A stretch of DNA of 64,000 nt from Marinilabiliaceae bacterium UBA5488. Its GTDB lineage: Bacteria; Bacteroidota; Bacteroidia; Bacteroidales; Marinilabiliaceae. The notes below the pieces were generated by a model. That model did no database searches. It was not told the DNA's origin and saw only the letters and a list, made by a program, of their open reading frames with translations. Below, one piece after another: positions 27,101 through 35,655 of this stretch. Both the position numbers and the translations under genes were made by a program. The stretch is from the NCBI GenBank assembly GCA_002427105.1, contig DIPM01000027.1:33313-97312 (forward strand). Reading direction: 5' to 3'. The stretch's first letter is position 1. Every line of letters begins with the position of its first letter.

Positions 27101-27926
27101 CGGGGGCATTGTAGATATGCGAAGCGGGCATGGGGCGTTGGATGGCACCGCTTGGCAATTGCCAACCAACGGACAGATTATCGCCACCTCCTTCTTCTTT
27201 CATTAAAGCAGATATGTAATAGTATTCTCCGGCAGTGAGTTGAACTGCAGCTGATTTCTGAGAATCATACTTATCCCATTCCCGGCTGTTTGTCCACTCA
27301 GGAACGCTGGCAATAAGGCTTACATTATGCTGAAGATTATTACTGCTAAGGTAGAGCTCTCCGTTATCGTCGCTAGATATCCAGAAGAAGTAGTTGCCTG
27401 TTTCCGGGGCCTTAAGCAAGCCATGCATTCTTTGTCCGTAATTATCATTGACATCAACATCAGCCTCGAAGTAGCCTTTTATTTGTCTCACATATGAGGG
27501 CTTGTCCGGATAATCGGGATTGCCTGTAAGGTCGCTGATTTTGGTACCTGAAAGGTCAAGAAACATCTCCTGGCGAATGGCGTTGTTTAAGACAGTCTGA
27601 TCGGGCTTGCGGTCATTCCCGGAGGCCCACACAAGAAGGTGCTGACCCGCTTCCAGATTAACAGTCGGGAAGGTCCATTTGAAGGGTTTTGCATCATCAT
27701 CTGAAAGCCCCCATCCCTGAAGGTTGACAGTCTCAGTTGAGTTGTTTTTTATTTCTATCCAGTCAGAAAACTCGCCATCTTCATCTGAAATGGTGCCGTC
27801 GTTTGACGACAAAAACTCACTAATAATTACAGCTGGTAGTTCTTGGGCGTATATTGAGCTAAGCATAGCTGTAAATATTAGGCTAAGGGTTATTTGTAAG
27901 ATGGCCTTGGCGTAAGTTTGTGTCAT
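24162..27926 (-). CDS. Very large T9SS-secreted CotH-family protein with lamin-tail, PA14 and chitobiase-type domains
   Basis: 1254 residues with a signal peptide (cleavage after SSIYA, about residue 27). Domains in order: a lamin-tail domain (about 30-140, VIISEFLSSNDG, GEFSDWIEIKN, GWGLSDD), a PA14-like sugar-binding domain (about 150-275, WISSDDNGELYLSS), a chitobiase/FN3-like segment (about 345-450, TIYYTLDGSEP), a CotH kinase-like domain (about 580-880, RKSLRLYARNEYG, NGEYWGIINMRERYDQHYL, LYDTDFGMN with metal-type aspartates), a beta-rich region, and a type IX sorting domain at the end (FPLPAHEIINI, GIYILELVTNNEIKRQKIVVK). CotH proteins phosphorylate exported proteins in Bacillus spores. 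Here the protein should be exported through T9SS and anchored on, or released from, the cell surface. It is divergent from gltX and stands alone. Confidence 0.88.
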   Translation of the reverse strand: MTQTYAKAILQITLSLIFTAMLSSIYAQELPAVIISEFLSSNDGTISDEDGEFSDWIEIKNNSTETVNLQGWGLSDDDAKPFKWTFPTVNLEAGQHLLVWASGNDRKPDQTVLNNAIRQEMFLDLSGTKISDLTGNPDYPDKPSYVRQIKGYFEADVDVNDNYGQRMHGLLKAPETGNYFFWISSDDNGELYLSSNNLQHNVSLIASVPEWTNSREWDKYDSQKSAAVQLTAGEYYYISALMKEEGGGDNLSVGWQLPSGAIQRPMPASHIYNAPGQLHTSFAISAGGEPILLTNPQGTTIHRIDPIALESDISYGIKEGETDFSFFSRPTPGLPNTTPGFSEILEGNISFSQPGGFYTEAFELSLSSSDPETTIYYTLDGSEPKPENIEGSTYQYKNNYPGSTMLEGHKKTHLYTEPLQISDRSAEPYKIAGINTTYANSPPLPGANIYKGTVVRAKAIKADALTLHTETHSYFISPRGNARYDLPVVSISTNEDNFFDYESGIYVAGKYFDEWAAANTGATWDDGRPANYNQRGKAWEKPAHFEYFPKNGDPVYKHDIGIRVHGGWSRAFPRKSLRLYARNEYGTGNTFTYPFFGELPARGDATRTVSEFRRLILRNSGNDFNLTLYRDALMQDLAKDLPLSTMAYNPVIHFINGEYWGIINMRERYDQHYLASHYNLSSDDVAILDAWGNVDEGLPEDRNRFWEIANYAQNNNIAISSHYQWIAERVDVDNLAHYYAVQIYFYNTDWPQNNMTLWRYRNGVYSPDAQTGHDGRWRWMLYDTDFGMNIWGENQFYNGLKRVIDEANDPSSIIFQRLLLNTDFKNKFINIVADQLNSCFKPDYINKKVDEYNVRLASSRNEHYMRWGSGTDTGNSIKNFADQRPAYVMNHTGSQFGLSTISTLTVNKFGGGGVVKINSLTINGEMAGLSNSESPFPWSGSYFNTVPLSLAADDEPGYRFSHWIVNGLKRYEKSIEVVLTGNTDVSAYFNAAEYQLIHYWHFNNLPEGNLSPFQADYSLSEAQVSISYPGTGDGYMDRVNDGSEINLKDEVEAARALRVRNPSDTRHLELQIPTSDFEDIKLSYAVTRTSSGAQQQNIWYRSTAESDWTLFRENILISEVFQLIELDFSKISDANDSEEFCVKIEFAGTAASRMSGNNQIDNLAVEGYRLSTSLDEPKTSAIFNIFPLPAHEIINIASSQPLVKVVLYNISGQTIISQPALGHSHKINVSDLSGIYILELVTNNEIKRQKIVVK

Positions 27927-28005
27927 ATTGAGAGAATTTTATCATACAAGGTTAAAGTTAAGCTTAATTTACTTAAGACCCTAAATAATGGAAGGGTTTT
28001 GGAGC

Positions 28006-28035
28006 TTGTGGAGACGTGGTATTTTATTAACTTTA
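28006..28035 (+). promoter_or_regulatory. Promoter of gltX
   Basis: TTG (28006-28008), 19 bases, TAACTTTA (28028-28035; one mismatch to TAnnTTTG), 19 bases before the gltX ATG. Confidence 0.6.
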
Positions 28036-28054
28036 CGACTAAATTTTCGCAATT

Positions 28055-29581
28055 ATGAGTTCAGAGTCAGTTAGAGTTCGTTTTGCTCCCAGTCCCACCG
28101 GACCTCTTCATATCGGAGGTGTACGTACAGCACTGTTTAATTATCTTTTTGCCAAACAGCATGGAGGCAGTTTTATTCTCAGGATTGAGGATACTGATAG
28201 CAGCAGGTTTGTACCCGGCGCAGAGGCATATATTAATGCCTCGCTTCAATGGCTGGGCTTAAAGGTTGACGAAGGCGTCGAGGAAGGAGGCCCCTACGGG
28301 CCCTATAAGCAAAGCGAACGTAAAGAAATATACAAGAAGTACGCCGATATGCTGGTTGACAGGGGATGGGCTTATTATGCCTTTGATACTCCTGAGGATT
28401 TGGAGGCGATGCGCACTGTCGCAGAAAATGAAAAAAAGTCTTTTGCCTATGACCTGCATAGCAGAAATGACTTAAATAATTCTCTTTCAATGTCGGCAGA
28501 TGAGCTTAAGGAGTGCTTAGATAAAAATATTCCCTATGTTATTCGATTCAAGATGCCCGAAAATATTGACGTGGAGGCTACTGACTTAATACGCGGGAAG
28601 GTGGTATTTAACACCAATACTCTTGACGACAAAGTGCTTTACAAATCAGCTGACGAGTTGCCTACCTATCATCTGGCAAATATAGTTGATGACCATTTAA
28701 TGAAGATTAGTCATGTTATTAGGGGAGAGGAGTGGTTACCCTCATTGCCTTTGCATGTTATGATGTATCGGGCTTTTGGATGGAGCGAAACTATGCCCGC
28801 CTTTGCTCATCTGCCTCTAATACTTAAGCCTAACGGCAAAGGTAAGCTGAGTAAAAGGGATGGTGACAAGGAAGGATTTCCGGTGTTTCCATTGGAATAT
28901 ACTTCTCCTTCAGGCGAGGTGTCAGCCGGTTATAGGGAGTCCGGTTATTTCCCGGAAGCGGTAAATAATTTACTTGCTTTGTTGGGATGGAATTCAGGTA
29001 CGGAGCAGGAGCTTTTCACGATGGATGAACTTATTAAGGCCTTCTCTTTGGAGAGGGTTAATAAATCAGGCGCTCGTTTTGACCCCGACAAAGCTCGTTG
29101 GTTCAATCAGCAGTATCTTCAGCAGAAGAGTGATTCGGAATTGGCCGCATTGTTTATGCCCTTTTTGAAGCAGAAGGGAGTCGAAGCAGACCGGGCTTAC
29201 CTTGAGAGGGTTGTGGCTATGGTAAAAGACAGGGTTCATTTTGTGTCGGAGTTGTGGGAACATTCCTTTTTCTTTTTTACAGCTCCGCAGGAATATGATG
29301 CCAAAGTTGTTCAGAAGCGATGGAAAGATGAGATACCTGCATTTATGGAAGAACTGGCCGGAGCTTTTGAGTCTTTTCCGACCTGGGATGCTGCTTCTTT
29401 AAAGGAAAAGGCATCAGAACTTATGCAGAGCCGCGGTTTGAGCTTTGGTGCGGTAGCTAATGCATTGCGCCTGGTACTAACCGGAGGAGCTTTTGGCCCC
29501 GATCTTTTTATGATAGTTGAATTGTTGGGACAAAAAGAAGTTGTAAGGCGGCTTTCTAAGGCTAAGAGCCTGCTTGACTAA
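28055..29581 (+). CDS. gltX: Glutamyl-tRNA synthetase
   Basis: 508 residues, a normal class I GluRS. The Rossmann domain opens with RVRFAPSPTGPLHIGGVRTA, which contains the HIGH-type motif, and the catalytic loop KLSKRDG corresponds to KMSKS. A stem-contact and anticodon-binding domain completes the C-terminus. It charges tRNA-Glu with glutamate. A separate GlnRS is encoded at 36620-38326, so this enzyme is expected to be discriminating and the amidotransferase route is not needed for Gln-tRNA. It ends before a strong bidirectional terminator shared with the convergent tRNA-Cys. The single ATG at 28055 fits the promoter found upstream. Confidence 0.96.
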   Translation: MSSESVRVRFAPSPTGPLHIGGVRTALFNYLFAKQHGGSFILRIEDTDSSRFVPGAEAYINASLQWLGLKVDEGVEEGGPYGPYKQSERKEIYKKYADMLVDRGWAYYAFDTPEDLEAMRTVAENEKKSFAYDLHSRNDLNNSLSMSADELKECLDKNIPYVIRFKMPENIDVEATDLIRGKVVFNTNTLDDKVLYKSADELPTYHLANIVDDHLMKISHVIRGEEWLPSLPLHVMMYRAFGWSETMPAFAHLPLILKPNGKGKLSKRDGDKEGFPVFPLEYTSPSGEVSAGYRESGYFPEAVNNLLALLGWNSGTEQELFTMDELIKAFSLERVNKSGARFDPDKARWFNQQYLQQKSDSELAALFMPFLKQKGVEADRAYLERVVAMVKDRVHFVSELWEHSFFFFTAPQEYDAKVVQKRWKDEIPAFMEELAGAFESFPTWDAASLKEKASELMQSRGLSFGAVANALRLVLTGGAFGPDLFMIVELLGQKEVVRRLSKAKSLLD

Positions 29582-29621
29582 TATAAAAGGGAGCTTTAGT
29601 ATAAGCCGGATTGTGTTAAAT

Positions 29622-29651
29622 AAAAAAGCGCCCTAAGCAAGGCGCTTTTTT
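29622..29651. terminator. Bidirectional terminator between gltX and tRNA-Cys
   Basis: AAAAAAGCGCC (29622-29632) pairs perfectly with GGCGCTTTTTT (29641-29651), loop CTAAGCAA. It has a T tract on either strand, so it can end gltX (+) and the tRNA transcript (-), whose CCA end lies only two bases away. Confidence 0.9.
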
Positions 29652-29653
29652 GT

Positions 29654-29727
29654 TGGAGGTCGGTGGCGGATTCGAACCGCCGTACACGGTTTTGCAGACC
29701 GTTGCCTAGCCACTCGGCCAACCGACC
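29654..29727 (-). tRNA. tRNA-Cys (GCA)
   Basis: On the minus strand the gene starts GGTCGGT, which pairs with ACCGACC at the 3' end (7-bp acceptor stem), discriminator U and a genome-encoded CCA (29654-29656). The T arm is GGCGG-TTCGAAT-CCGCC. The anticodon loop CTGCAAA gives anticodon GCA for cysteine. Length is 74 with CCA. It is the only tRNA in the window; cysS lies 4.3 kb away on the same strand. Confidence 0.95.
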
Positions 29728-29796
29728 CTTATTGCGAGTGCAAAAGTATAAAATAATTCTTTACTTTAAGAATATCTTTCCTCTTTTATGGAAAAA

Positions 29797-30159
29797 TCAG
29801 CGTTCCAAAGTTAAGCTGACGCACTGCATTTGTCCGCCCATAGGAGGGTTCATTTTGGACACCTTAACTTTGGCATGCATTATTTCGGGATACTTGTTGA
29901 ACAAGGTGTTAATAATACGCCCCGTTAGGTGCTCAAGCAAGTTTGAAGTGATGTTCATCTCTTCTTTTACCAGTTCATAGACCTTCACATAGTTGAGGGT
30001 GTCCTGTATCCGGTCGCTCTCCATGGGCAGGCTTACATCAAGCTTTAAGCTTATGTTGACAATAAAGCGGTTACCGACAAGCTTTTCTTCTTTAAAGCAG
30101 CCGTGGTAGGCATAGAATACCATCTCCTCCAGCTCTATTAAGGCTATATTATTTTCCAT
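29797..30159 (-). CDS. folB: Dihydroneopterin aldolase
   Basis: 120 residues, the standard size. The N-terminal block IALIELEEMVFYAYHGCFKEEKLVG contains the family's YGxHG-type motif and the first substrate contacts; LEHLTGRI carries the conserved glutamate for pterin binding; the C-terminus KVKVSKMNPPMGGQMQ matches the usual K(x)PxP/A end. FolB splits 7,8-dihydroneopterin into 6-hydroxymethyl-dihydropterin and glycolaldehyde in folate synthesis. It follows the S46 peptidase gene by 24 bases on the same strand and may be co-transcribed, though no metabolic link is apparent. Confidence 0.92.
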   Translation of the reverse strand: MENNIALIELEEMVFYAYHGCFKEEKLVGNRFIVNISLKLDVSLPMESDRIQDTLNYVKVYELVKEEMNITSNLLEHLTGRIINTLFNKYPEIMHAKVKVSKMNPPMGGQMQCVSLTLER

Positions 30160-30183
30160 CTGTAATATTAATCATAACACTAC

Positions 30184-32334
30184 CTATTGTATCAGCGTCA
30201 TTTCATCAATAAGGTAGTCAGCATCGGCATATTTGTCGATGATAAACAGTATGTAGCGTATATCCACATTGATGCATTTCTGCAAATCGGGTTCGAAGGC
30301 TATATCCCCGCTCATAGCTTCCCAGTTTCCATCAAAAGCCAGGCCGATGAGGTGACCTTGGGCGTTGATTACCGGACTTCCTGAGTTGCCGCCGGTAATA
30401 TCATTATCGGTAGTGAAGTTAAGGTACATCCGGCCGTCTTCAGCCGCATATCTGCCATAATCGCTATTTCGGTAGAGCTCTTTAAGCTTCTCGGGAACGA
30501 TGAATTCGAAATTTGAAGGATCTTCTTTTTCCATCACTCCTTTGAGGGTGGTGTAGTGTTTGTATTTGACTCCGTCTCTGGGATGGTAGTCGCCCACTGT
30601 GCCATAGCTCAGACGCAATGAAAAGTTGGCATCCGGATAGAATACTTTATCGGGATTCATTTCCATCAAACCTGCCATAAAAAGGCGATTGGCCTCATTG
30701 ATGTTAGCTTGAGCTTCGCTGTTATTGCTTATAAGCGACAGGTTCTTGTCCATAGCCGAAATTGCGGCACTATAGGCAGGGTCGGCTAGAAGCTTTTTGA
30801 GTGAGGGCTTATTTAGGAAGTTATTGAGTTTGGCCTCATCAGCAAACACGGAGTTTAGGAAAAGCTTTTCAGCAAATAGCTGAAAGTCGCCTTTGTACTT
30901 CTTTGTTATATCCTTGTAAAATGAAGGATAGAATTTTGGCTTTATATCAAGCTGATAACGCTTAAGCATGGCAGCCATTACCTTTTGGTCGGTATTGGGA
31001 TTGTAATCCTTAAAGAATTCACTTGCCGTCTTTTTCAGCATTTCAAGTTCCAGATCTATATTTTTTTGATTTTTCTCTTTCAAGGCCTTCTCGAGGGGAC
31101 GGGCGTTAAGAGCAAAAGACAAAATTTCGGTTCCCCTCAGCATGGTTTCTCTCATATAATTAAGAGCCAGATAATTGTCTGCCCTCGATTGATATCCTTC
31201 TTCAAGGGATGCCAGCAGATTGCCGTAAATAGATTTCAGGCTATCTGAGCTGTTTGCCCATTGGGCAAATTCGGCTTCCAGTTCACGCTTTTGACTTATA
31301 ACATCAAGTGCTTCAAGTCCCCTGTTCATTCCGATACTGTTCTTCCAGTAGTTTGAGCTGCGGGTAAATTTGCTTGCATATTGAAGTCTTGTTTTGTCGC
31401 TAGCGGCCATATCATCAGCCCAAATGTCCTGCTTCTCGCCTCTGACAGTAATAAGGGCTCTGTTAAAGATATTCATTCTCTCTTCGATTCCCCATGATGG
31501 CAAGTAGCGCTCCGTAGAGCCCGGGAAGCCTAAGGTCATTGCAAAGTCGCCCTTTTCATATCCTTTAATGGAGACCGGGAAGTGGTGCAGTGGCTGATAG
31601 GGAACATTGTCGGGAGAGTAGTCTGCCGGGTTTCCGTCCATATCAGAATATACCCTGAAAAGAGAAAAGTCACCTGTATGACGCGGCCATACCCAATTGT
31701 CGGTATCATAACCGAATTTTCCGATTGAACTCGGGGGCGCTCCTACAAAGCGCACATCATTATAAACCTGGGATATAATCATGAAGTATTGATTTCCGGC
31801 AAAGAACTGCTTTATTTCAGCACTTTCATTACTTTCATTTCCCACATTTTTGCTTAGTTTGTCAATAGCTTCGCGCACAGCTGCGGCACGTTTTGAAGCA
31901 GACATGCCGGGAGTGACCTTGGCCAGAACAGAGTCGCTAACATCTATAATCTCTCTGATAAAAGTAACATAAAGGCCCGGTGCAGGGAGTTCTTCCTTGG
32001 TTGAGGCAGCCCAGAAACCATTATCCAGATAGTTGTTTTCGAGGGAGCTAAGCTCCTGAATTTTATCGAAGCCGCAATGGTGATTAGTCAGTAGCAGACC
32101 TTTGTCAGATATCATTTCGCCGGTACATCCTCCTCCAAAAATCACGATAGCATCTTTTAAGCTCGATTGGTTGACGCTGTAAATCTGTTCGGCACTTAGT
32201 TCCAGCCCCATTCCCTGCATAGTCTCCATGTTGAGTTCCTTGAGCAGCGGAAGCAGCCACATGCCTTCGTCAGCTTTAGCCAGCGGGTTAGATATAATTA
32301 TCAGGGTTAGGACAAATGATATTAGCTTTTTCAT
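30184..32334 (-). CDS. S46-family dipeptidyl-peptidase, DPP7-like
   Basis: 716 residues with a signal peptide (cleavage near ADEGMW, which is also the usual mature N-terminus). The chymotrypsin-fold catalytic residues are visible: TNHHCGFD (His at 85/86), and GGNSGSPV with Ser651. The region after the serine reads GLAFDGNWEAMSGDI. In characterised S46 enzymes a Gly in FDG goes with hydrophobic P1 preference (DPP7), while Arg at this place gives Asp/Glu preference (DPP11), so DPP7-like specificity is inferred. The alpha-helical cap between the two barrels is present (about 280-560). These periplasmic enzymes release dipeptides from extracellular protein, typical of asaccharolytic or protein-using Bacteroidota. 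Confidence 0.92.
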   Translation of the reverse strand: MKKLISFVLTLIIISNPLAKADEGMWLLPLLKELNMETMQGMGLELSAEQIYSVNQSSLKDAIVIFGGGCTGEMISDKGLLLTNHHCGFDKIQELSSLENNYLDNGFWAASTKEELPAPGLYVTFIREIIDVSDSVLAKVTPGMSASKRAAAVREAIDKLSKNVGNESNESAEIKQFFAGNQYFMIISQVYNDVRFVGAPPSSIGKFGYDTDNWVWPRHTGDFSLFRVYSDMDGNPADYSPDNVPYQPLHHFPVSIKGYEKGDFAMTLGFPGSTERYLPSWGIEERMNIFNRALITVRGEKQDIWADDMAASDKTRLQYASKFTRSSNYWKNSIGMNRGLEALDVISQKRELEAEFAQWANSSDSLKSIYGNLLASLEEGYQSRADNYLALNYMRETMLRGTEILSFALNARPLEKALKEKNQKNIDLELEMLKKTASEFFKDYNPNTDQKVMAAMLKRYQLDIKPKFYPSFYKDITKKYKGDFQLFAEKLFLNSVFADEAKLNNFLNKPSLKKLLADPAYSAAISAMDKNLSLISNNSEAQANINEANRLFMAGLMEMNPDKVFYPDANFSLRLSYGTVGDYHPRDGVKYKHYTTLKGVMEKEDPSNFEFIVPEKLKELYRNSDYGRYAAEDGRMYLNFTTDNDITGGNSGSPVINAQGHLIGLAFDGNWEAMSGDIAFEPDLQKCINVDIRYILFIIDKYADADYLIDEMTLIQ

Positions 32335-32389
32335 CTATTTATTATTGAAATTATTGCTTGGCAGGCTAAGGTCTTTAGGGTGAAAGCTG

Positions 32390-32397
32390 CAAAGATA
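32390..32397 (-). promoter_or_regulatory. -7 element of the S46 peptidase promoter
   Basis: On the minus strand TATCTTTG, a full match to TAnnTTTG, 55 bases upstream of the start codon. The -33 region is not recognisable. Confidence 0.45.
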
Positions 32398-32425
32398 ATA
32401 ATTTGTTGCTAAAGAAGGCTCCAAA

Positions 32426-33040
32426 TCAGATGCCCAAACTTAGCTGGGTGTCGCTTAAGCGAAAGCTAAGTCGGTGCAGGGGTGTAATTCCGTGTTTAGC
32501 AAGGCCTTCTCTATGACTTTTGGTGGGGTAGCCCTTGTTTTCGTTCCATTTATAATGTGGATATTGGAGGTGAGCCGCCTTCATATATTCATCCCGATGG
32601 GTTTTGGCCAATACTGAGGCTGCTGCAATACTAAGGAAGAGGGAATCGCCCTTCACTATGCACTGATGGGGCAATTCACGGTATGGCTTAAAGCGATTGC
32701 CGTCGATAAGCAGCATGCCCGGTTGCGGATTTAATTTCTCCACAGCAAGATGCATAGCTTTGATAGAGGCGTTGAGAATATTTATTTGATCAATTTCACG
32801 GTTGTCAACCATTGCTACAGCCCAGCTCAGGGCTTCAGATTCAATCAGGCCGCGTAGCATATCGCGTTGCTTCATGCTTAGCTGCTTAGAGTCATTGAGC
32901 AGGGGATGGCTGAAGTCGCGGGGAAGTATGACGGCTGCGGCGCATACCGGTCCGGCCAGGCATCCCCGTCCTGCTTCGTCACATCCTGCTTCTATAAGCT
33001 TGTTTTGATAAGAGATTTTTAATGGCTCATGTGTTGCCAT
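32426..33040 (-). CDS. rnhB: Ribonuclease HII
   Basis: 204 residues. The N-terminal motif AGCDEAGRGCLAGPVCAAAVIL supplies the first two catalytic acids (DE), LLIDGNRF gives the third, and SIAAASVLAKTHRDEYM the fourth. RNase HII cuts RNA in RNA-DNA hybrids and removes single misincorporated ribonucleotides. It is the last gene of a tight (-) operon, starting two bases after the glutaminyl-cyclase-like gene. The window also encodes RNase HI (42026-42634), so both classes are present. Confidence 0.95.
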   Translation of the reverse strand: MATHEPLKISYQNKLIEAGCDEAGRGCLAGPVCAAAVILPRDFSHPLLNDSKQLSMKQRDMLRGLIESEALSWAVAMVDNREIDQINILNASIKAMHLAVEKLNPQPGMLLIDGNRFKPYRELPHQCIVKGDSLFLSIAAASVLAKTHRDEYMKAAHLQYPHYKWNENKGYPTKSHREGLAKHGITPLHRLSFRLSDTQLSLGI

Positions 33041-33042
33041 GA

Positions 33043-34035
33043 TTATTGTTCGCGGTAAATAGTTTCAAGCACAGTTTGCCCCACAGCTTTCAGGGTAGCC
33101 CTGTCAATATTTCCCATTGTATCCTTATGCGTGTGCCAATAGCTGCCAAAGCTGGTATTAGATGAAGGGTCGTACTGAATTATATTTACGCTTGGGATTT
33201 GTCTGTGGCGATAAACATAAACATGGTCATCAGTAATCATTCCGCCCTCTTCAAAGATAAATTTGCTGCCGTATCCTATTTCGCCTGCGATACGCCATAT
33301 TTGGTCAACTAATTTTGGCGCTATTTGCAGGCTGAATTGCTCTTGGTAAAATAGTGCATCCTTTGCTCCAACCATATCAAGCAGTATCCCGTAACGTGCG
33401 TAATAATTGCTCTTATGAGGATGTTTTCCCCAATATTGGCTGCCCAAACACCAGGTGTCGGGCTGGAAGGGCAGAGATTTATGGTCGGGCTGACCATAGT
33501 CTTCAGCATCAAAAAATATAATATCGATGGCCGGATAAGTAGGGTTTTCAGATAAGTGTCGGGCTATTTCCAGAAGGACTGCTACTCCACTTGCTCCGTC
33601 GTTGGCTCCGTCTATGGGCGTGTCGCGCTTTGCGGGGTTGGAGTCATAATCGGCAAAAGGCCTGCTGTCCCAGTGGGCATACAACATTATTCGGTCGTTT
33701 TTCTCAGGCTGAAATTGCCCTATGATATTTCGTATATTAAGGCGGGTACCATCGAAGGCTCTCACTTCAGCTTCCTGAGCTATAACTTCGGCGCCAAAGG
33801 AGCTGAGTTTGGCGGCCAGATAATCGGCGCAAGCTAAATGCGCGGAGGAGTTTGGCACACGCGGTCCGAAGTTAACCTGAGTTTCAACATAGCTGTAGGC
33901 AGAGTCGGCGTTAAATTCGGGTGTAGTAAGTTTGTCCTTCACAATAAGCGGCGTATTGCTTCCTCCGGTTTTTTGTCCGCAGGCCTGGGCTATGAAAAGT
34001 AGTATGATTGCTAAAATTGATGGTATTCTGGACAT
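33043..34035 (-). CDS. M28-fold glutaminyl cyclase-like lipoprotein
   Basis: 330 residues with a lipoprotein signal peptide; the lipobox is AQAC, so Cys19 would be lipidated. The M28 metallopeptidase fold is shown by YAHWDSRPFAD, DGANDGASG (metal Asp), FFDAEDYG (general-base and metal Glu/Asp) and YWHTHKDTM (metal His). The combination with DTWCLGSQYW and DMVGAKDA is close to the animal-type glutaminyl cyclases found in periodontal Bacteroidota, which convert N-terminal Gln to pyroglutamate on exported proteins exposed by signal peptidase. An ordinary aminopeptidase remains possible. It lies between cysS (10 bases) and rnhB (2 bases) in one operon. Confidence 0.8.
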   Translation of the reverse strand: MSRIPSILAIILLFIAQACGQKTGGSNTPLIVKDKLTTPEFNADSAYSYVETQVNFGPRVPNSSAHLACADYLAAKLSSFGAEVIAQEAEVRAFDGTRLNIRNIIGQFQPEKNDRIMLYAHWDSRPFADYDSNPAKRDTPIDGANDGASGVAVLLEIARHLSENPTYPAIDIIFFDAEDYGQPDHKSLPFQPDTWCLGSQYWGKHPHKSNYYARYGILLDMVGAKDALFYQEQFSLQIAPKLVDQIWRIAGEIGYGSKFIFEEGGMITDDHVYVYRHRQIPSVNIIQYDPSSNTSFGSYWHTHKDTMGNIDRATLKAVGQTVLETIYREQ

Positions 34036-34045
34036 AGTATAGTTA

Positions 34046-35524
34046 TTAAGGAGTTAGTTCCCAGCTGGCATCTTCTTTTCCATCTTTTACAACAATGCCG
34101 AGGGCCGTCAGGCGCTCACGTATCATATCGGAGGTGCCCCAATCTTTGTTAGCTCTGGCTTGTTTGCGGATGTCCATCAGGAGTTTCATCACCCCGTCAA
34201 GGGTTTCAGTATTGCTGTCAGTATCTGATTTTGGGTCGTTTAATCCCAGTATATCATAGACCATGATATGAATAAACTCTTTAAAGTTAGCCAGCTCATC
34301 TTTTGTAATAGAGACACGGCCGTCCAGGGCAGAATTAATAGCTTTTACCGCGTCAAAGAGTTGAGCAATCAGAATCGGAGTGTTTAGGTCATCGTTGAGA
34401 GCCTCGTAGCAGCGGCTTTTAAACTCTTGTACGTTATAACCGCTCGAGTCGGAAGGAGTGATTTTATCAATTCGGCCAATAGCGTCAAAGAGGCGTTGCA
34501 CTCCCTTTTCGGCAGCCTTAAGAGCCTCGTTGGAGAAATCAAGGGTACTGCGATAGTGAGCCTGAAGGATAAAGAAGCGTATGGTCATTGGTGAGTAAGC
34601 CTGCTCGAGAAGCTCATGCTTGCCGGTGAAAAACTGCTCAAGAGTAATAAAGTTGCCAAGCGATTTCCCCATTTTTTGACCGTTAATCGTAATCATATTA
34701 TTATGCATCCAATAACGGGCGGGCCCTTCGCCATGTGCAACAGTTGCCTGAGCTATTTCGCACTCATGGTGAGGGAAGAGTAAATCCATTCCTCCTCCGT
34801 GGATATCGAACTTTTCGCCCAGGTAGCGCGCGCTCATGGCAGTACATTCAAGATGCCAGCCCGGAAATCCTTCGCTGAAGCGCGATGGCCAGCGCATTAT
34901 ATGCGATGGGGAAGCTTTCTTCCAGAGAGCGAAGTCGGCGCTGCTTCTTTTTTCGGACTGTCCGTCCAGTTCGCGGTTTGAGCTTATGAGGTCTTCAAGT
35001 ACGCGGCCTGAGAGTTCTCCGTAATTATGTTTTTTGTTATATTTTTCAACATCAAAGTATAGCGATCCATTACTTTCATAGGCGAAACCCTTTTCAAGTA
35101 TGCTTTCGGCAAGAGCCAGCTGCTCCATGATATGTCCTGATGCGCGAGGCTCTATCGAAGGGCTCTTTACATTGAGAGCCCTCATGAAGTCGTGATAGCG
35201 GTCGGTATAATATTGCACTACCTCCATAGGCTCCATCTGTTCAAGTCGTGCCTTTTTGGCTATTTTATCCTCACCTTCGTCGGCATCATTTTCCAGATGC
35301 CCGACATCAGTAATATTGCGTACATAACGTACCTTGTAGCCAAGGTGAGAAAGGTACCTGAAAAGAGTATCGAAGGTTATGGCCGGGCGTGTATGACCCA
35401 AATGCGGATCTCCATAAACGGTAGGGCCGCAGACGTATAGGCCTACATAAGGCGGTTTTATAGGGGTAAATATTTCCTTTTCCCTGCTAAGGGTGTTGAA
35501 AATCTTAAGCTGTGACGAAGTCAT
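34046..35524 (-). CDS. cysS: Cysteinyl-tRNA synthetase
   Basis: 492 residues. The class I signature is GPTVYGDPHLGHTRP (HIGH-type), the zinc ligand cysteine lies in YVCGPT, FPHHECEIAQ supplies the other zinc ligands, and KMGKSLGNF is the KMSKS loop. The C-terminal DALR-type helical domain is complete. The enzyme charges tRNA-Cys, whose gene is on the same strand 4.3 kb downstream. It is the first gene of the cysS, glutaminyl-cyclase-like, rnhB operon. A degenerate promoter (TTG, 21 bases, TAATTTAG) precedes it. Confidence 0.96.
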   Translation of the reverse strand: MTSSQLKIFNTLSREKEIFTPIKPPYVGLYVCGPTVYGDPHLGHTRPAITFDTLFRYLSHLGYKVRYVRNITDVGHLENDADEGEDKIAKKARLEQMEPMEVVQYYTDRYHDFMRALNVKSPSIEPRASGHIMEQLALAESILEKGFAYESNGSLYFDVEKYNKKHNYGELSGRVLEDLISSNRELDGQSEKRSSADFALWKKASPSHIMRWPSRFSEGFPGWHLECTAMSARYLGEKFDIHGGGMDLLFPHHECEIAQATVAHGEGPARYWMHNNMITINGQKMGKSLGNFITLEQFFTGKHELLEQAYSPMTIRFFILQAHYRSTLDFSNEALKAAEKGVQRLFDAIGRIDKITPSDSSGYNVQEFKSRCYEALNDDLNTPILIAQLFDAVKAINSALDGRVSITKDELANFKEFIHIMVYDILGLNDPKSDTDSNTETLDGVMKLLMDIRKQARANKDWGTSDMIRERLTALGIVVKDGKEDASWELTP

Positions 35525-35655
35525 AAAATGATGATTTATTTAAGACCCGCTAAATTACAAAAATTGGAGGAATAGCCACAACAATCACTTATCAGTTATT
35601 TTGAACCGCTAATAAGTGATGACTTGATAAACCCTAACACCACACTAATGACTTC

